Assembly (NCBI GenBank): GCA_030753265.1
Contig: JASMCQ010000035.1
Location: 1-64,000 of the forward strand
Direction: 5' to 3'
Source of the DNA: Dehalococcoidia bacterium
GTDB taxonomy: Bacteria > Chloroflexota > Dehalococcoidia > UBA3495
DNA: 64,000 bases
A program made the translations under genes and the position numbers. Below are positions 63,356 through 64,000 of this stretch, in pieces; the first letter of the stretch is position 1; every line of letters begins with the position of its first letter. Below the pieces are notes generated by a model. It did not search any database, was not told the origin of the DNA, and worked only from the letters and a program-made list of their open reading frames with translations.

Positions 63356-63995
63356 TACGGGCTACTTGCGGGCTCGCCTCAATCCTGCCCCGCGTGTCCC
63401 TGCCGGTCAGACGCTCTCGGACGTGCCGGACCGCACTGCTATACCCATCCACCAGTGGCGTCCCTGACCCCTGCGGCGACGGCGGAAACCAAGACCGGTA
63501 AGGGCCCAAGCCAAAATTTCGTTGGCGCCACGGTTTTGCCCGGTTCTCATCGCACCATCTGAGATACGCAACGTAGAGGTCTCTAGCGGGCGCAGCCTGA
63601 TCGGAGGATACGAGGCACGCCTCCGCTACGAACCGATTCAGCGAATTGGCCTCCGGCGGGCCGGTGACAGGGGTGCCGCCATCCGCATCCTCTGGTGTGT
63701 CCTCTCCCAGGCCGGGAGGCGGACCGGAATCCTCTTCCTCCAGGGGGGTTACCCTGCGCCTGCCTCCCACGGTGGTGCCCCGTTGGCCATCGAAGAGCTT
63801 GCGGCCGCGGGCCACGTTGATACCCGGTGAACGGGTCGCCGGTTCCCGGGCCTGATCCGAAGATTCTTGGGGCGCCTCTTCCCCAGTACGGAGCATCCAG
63901 GCGTTCTCGGTAGCCGGGTCGGTTAGCCAGTTCTTCACCACCCGTTGGAAATTGCCGGGGATCTCAACCCCCAAACTGCTGGCGACGCGGTTCAT
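63345..63995 (-). pseudogene. Frameshifted C-terminus of a phage/plasmid-type primase-helicase
   Basis: The frame opens at or beyond the window edge (Met at 63995 is the first visible start). After a disordered middle, residues FVAEACLVSSDQAAPARDLYVAYLRWCDENRAKPWRQRNFG match the C-terminal DNA-binding domain of D5/P4-like primases. The expected continuation is not in this frame (GPYRSWFPPSPQ) but in another one, LTGLGFRRRRRGQGRHWWMGIAV, ending at 63407. One extra base within GGGCCC at 63502-63507 accounts for the shift. It is probably a mobile-element remnant, or an assembly error. The 5' part is outside the window. Confidence 0.65.
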
Positions 63996-64000
63996 GAAGT

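Overview
The window is GC-rich, gene-dense bacterial chromosome. It carries mostly single-copy housekeeping genes with little synteny to model organisms, plus catabolic families: an LLM-type F420 oxidoreductase, an enolase-superfamily enzyme, an AtuA/DUF4387 pair, a CitE-like lyase, a thiolase-like protein and an acyl-CoA carboxylase beta subunit. A zinc-type bL28, MtaB, solitary PolA, translin-family and FmdB proteins, and frequent GTG/TTG starts would suit a Chloroflexota (Dehalococcoidia / SAR202-like) genome. That placement is inferred from gene content and was not tested by phylogeny. No rRNA, tRNA, CRISPR array or complete insertion sequence was recognised.

Layout. 1-5.6 kb (mostly minus): comM (cut by the window edge), an RNase Z-like hydrolase, and a tightly coupled FmdB-FmdB-ThiE-translin-unknown operon. 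5.9-11 kb (plus): polA, a CitE-like lyase, a YbjQ protein, folB, rpmB. 11-13.3 kb: argH-rpe. 13.5-17.5 kb: pterin dehydratase, a possible GAF remnant, an LLM oxidoreductase, an MmcB-like nuclease-fold protein and a PIG-L deacetylase. 17.6-25.5 kb: uvrC, xerD-like recombinase, thiolase-like protein, EVE protein, queG. 25.7-29.6 kb: a dUTPase-like protein, solitary groEL, folP-folK. 30-34 kb: carboxylase beta subunit, rarA, phoU. 35-45 kb: a catabolic block running threonine aldolase-like, AtuA-like, DUF4387, isochorismatase-like, RidA, MFS, DinB, double cupin, enolase superfamily. 45-51 kb (plus): alpha/beta hydrolase, lspA, rluD-like, gltX, glnS. 51-58 kb: an MBL hydrolase, mtaB with a PaREP1/HEPN-like gene, and a ThDP enzyme divergent from an Fe-ADH-like gene. 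58-64 kb: fumC, a DUF4349 lipoprotein broken by one stop codon, T-box-controlled ilvB, and a frameshifted phage-type primase C-terminus at the right edge.

How it fits together. Pterin/folate synthesis is spread over folB, folP-folK and a pterin dehydratase. tRNA biology is well represented by gltX, glnS, queG, mtaB, rluD-like and the T-box RNA. DNA maintenance is covered by polA, uvrC, rarA, xerD, dut and comM. The strongest non-coding finding is an isoleucine-type T-box leader before ilvB, with promoter, specifier codon, T-box sequence and terminator all visible. Other notable structure: four copies of a dispersed 'CACAGAG' palindrome with a conserved core, two 21-24 bp perfect hairpins between genes, and several enzymes that have lost a catalytic or metal-binding residue of their family.
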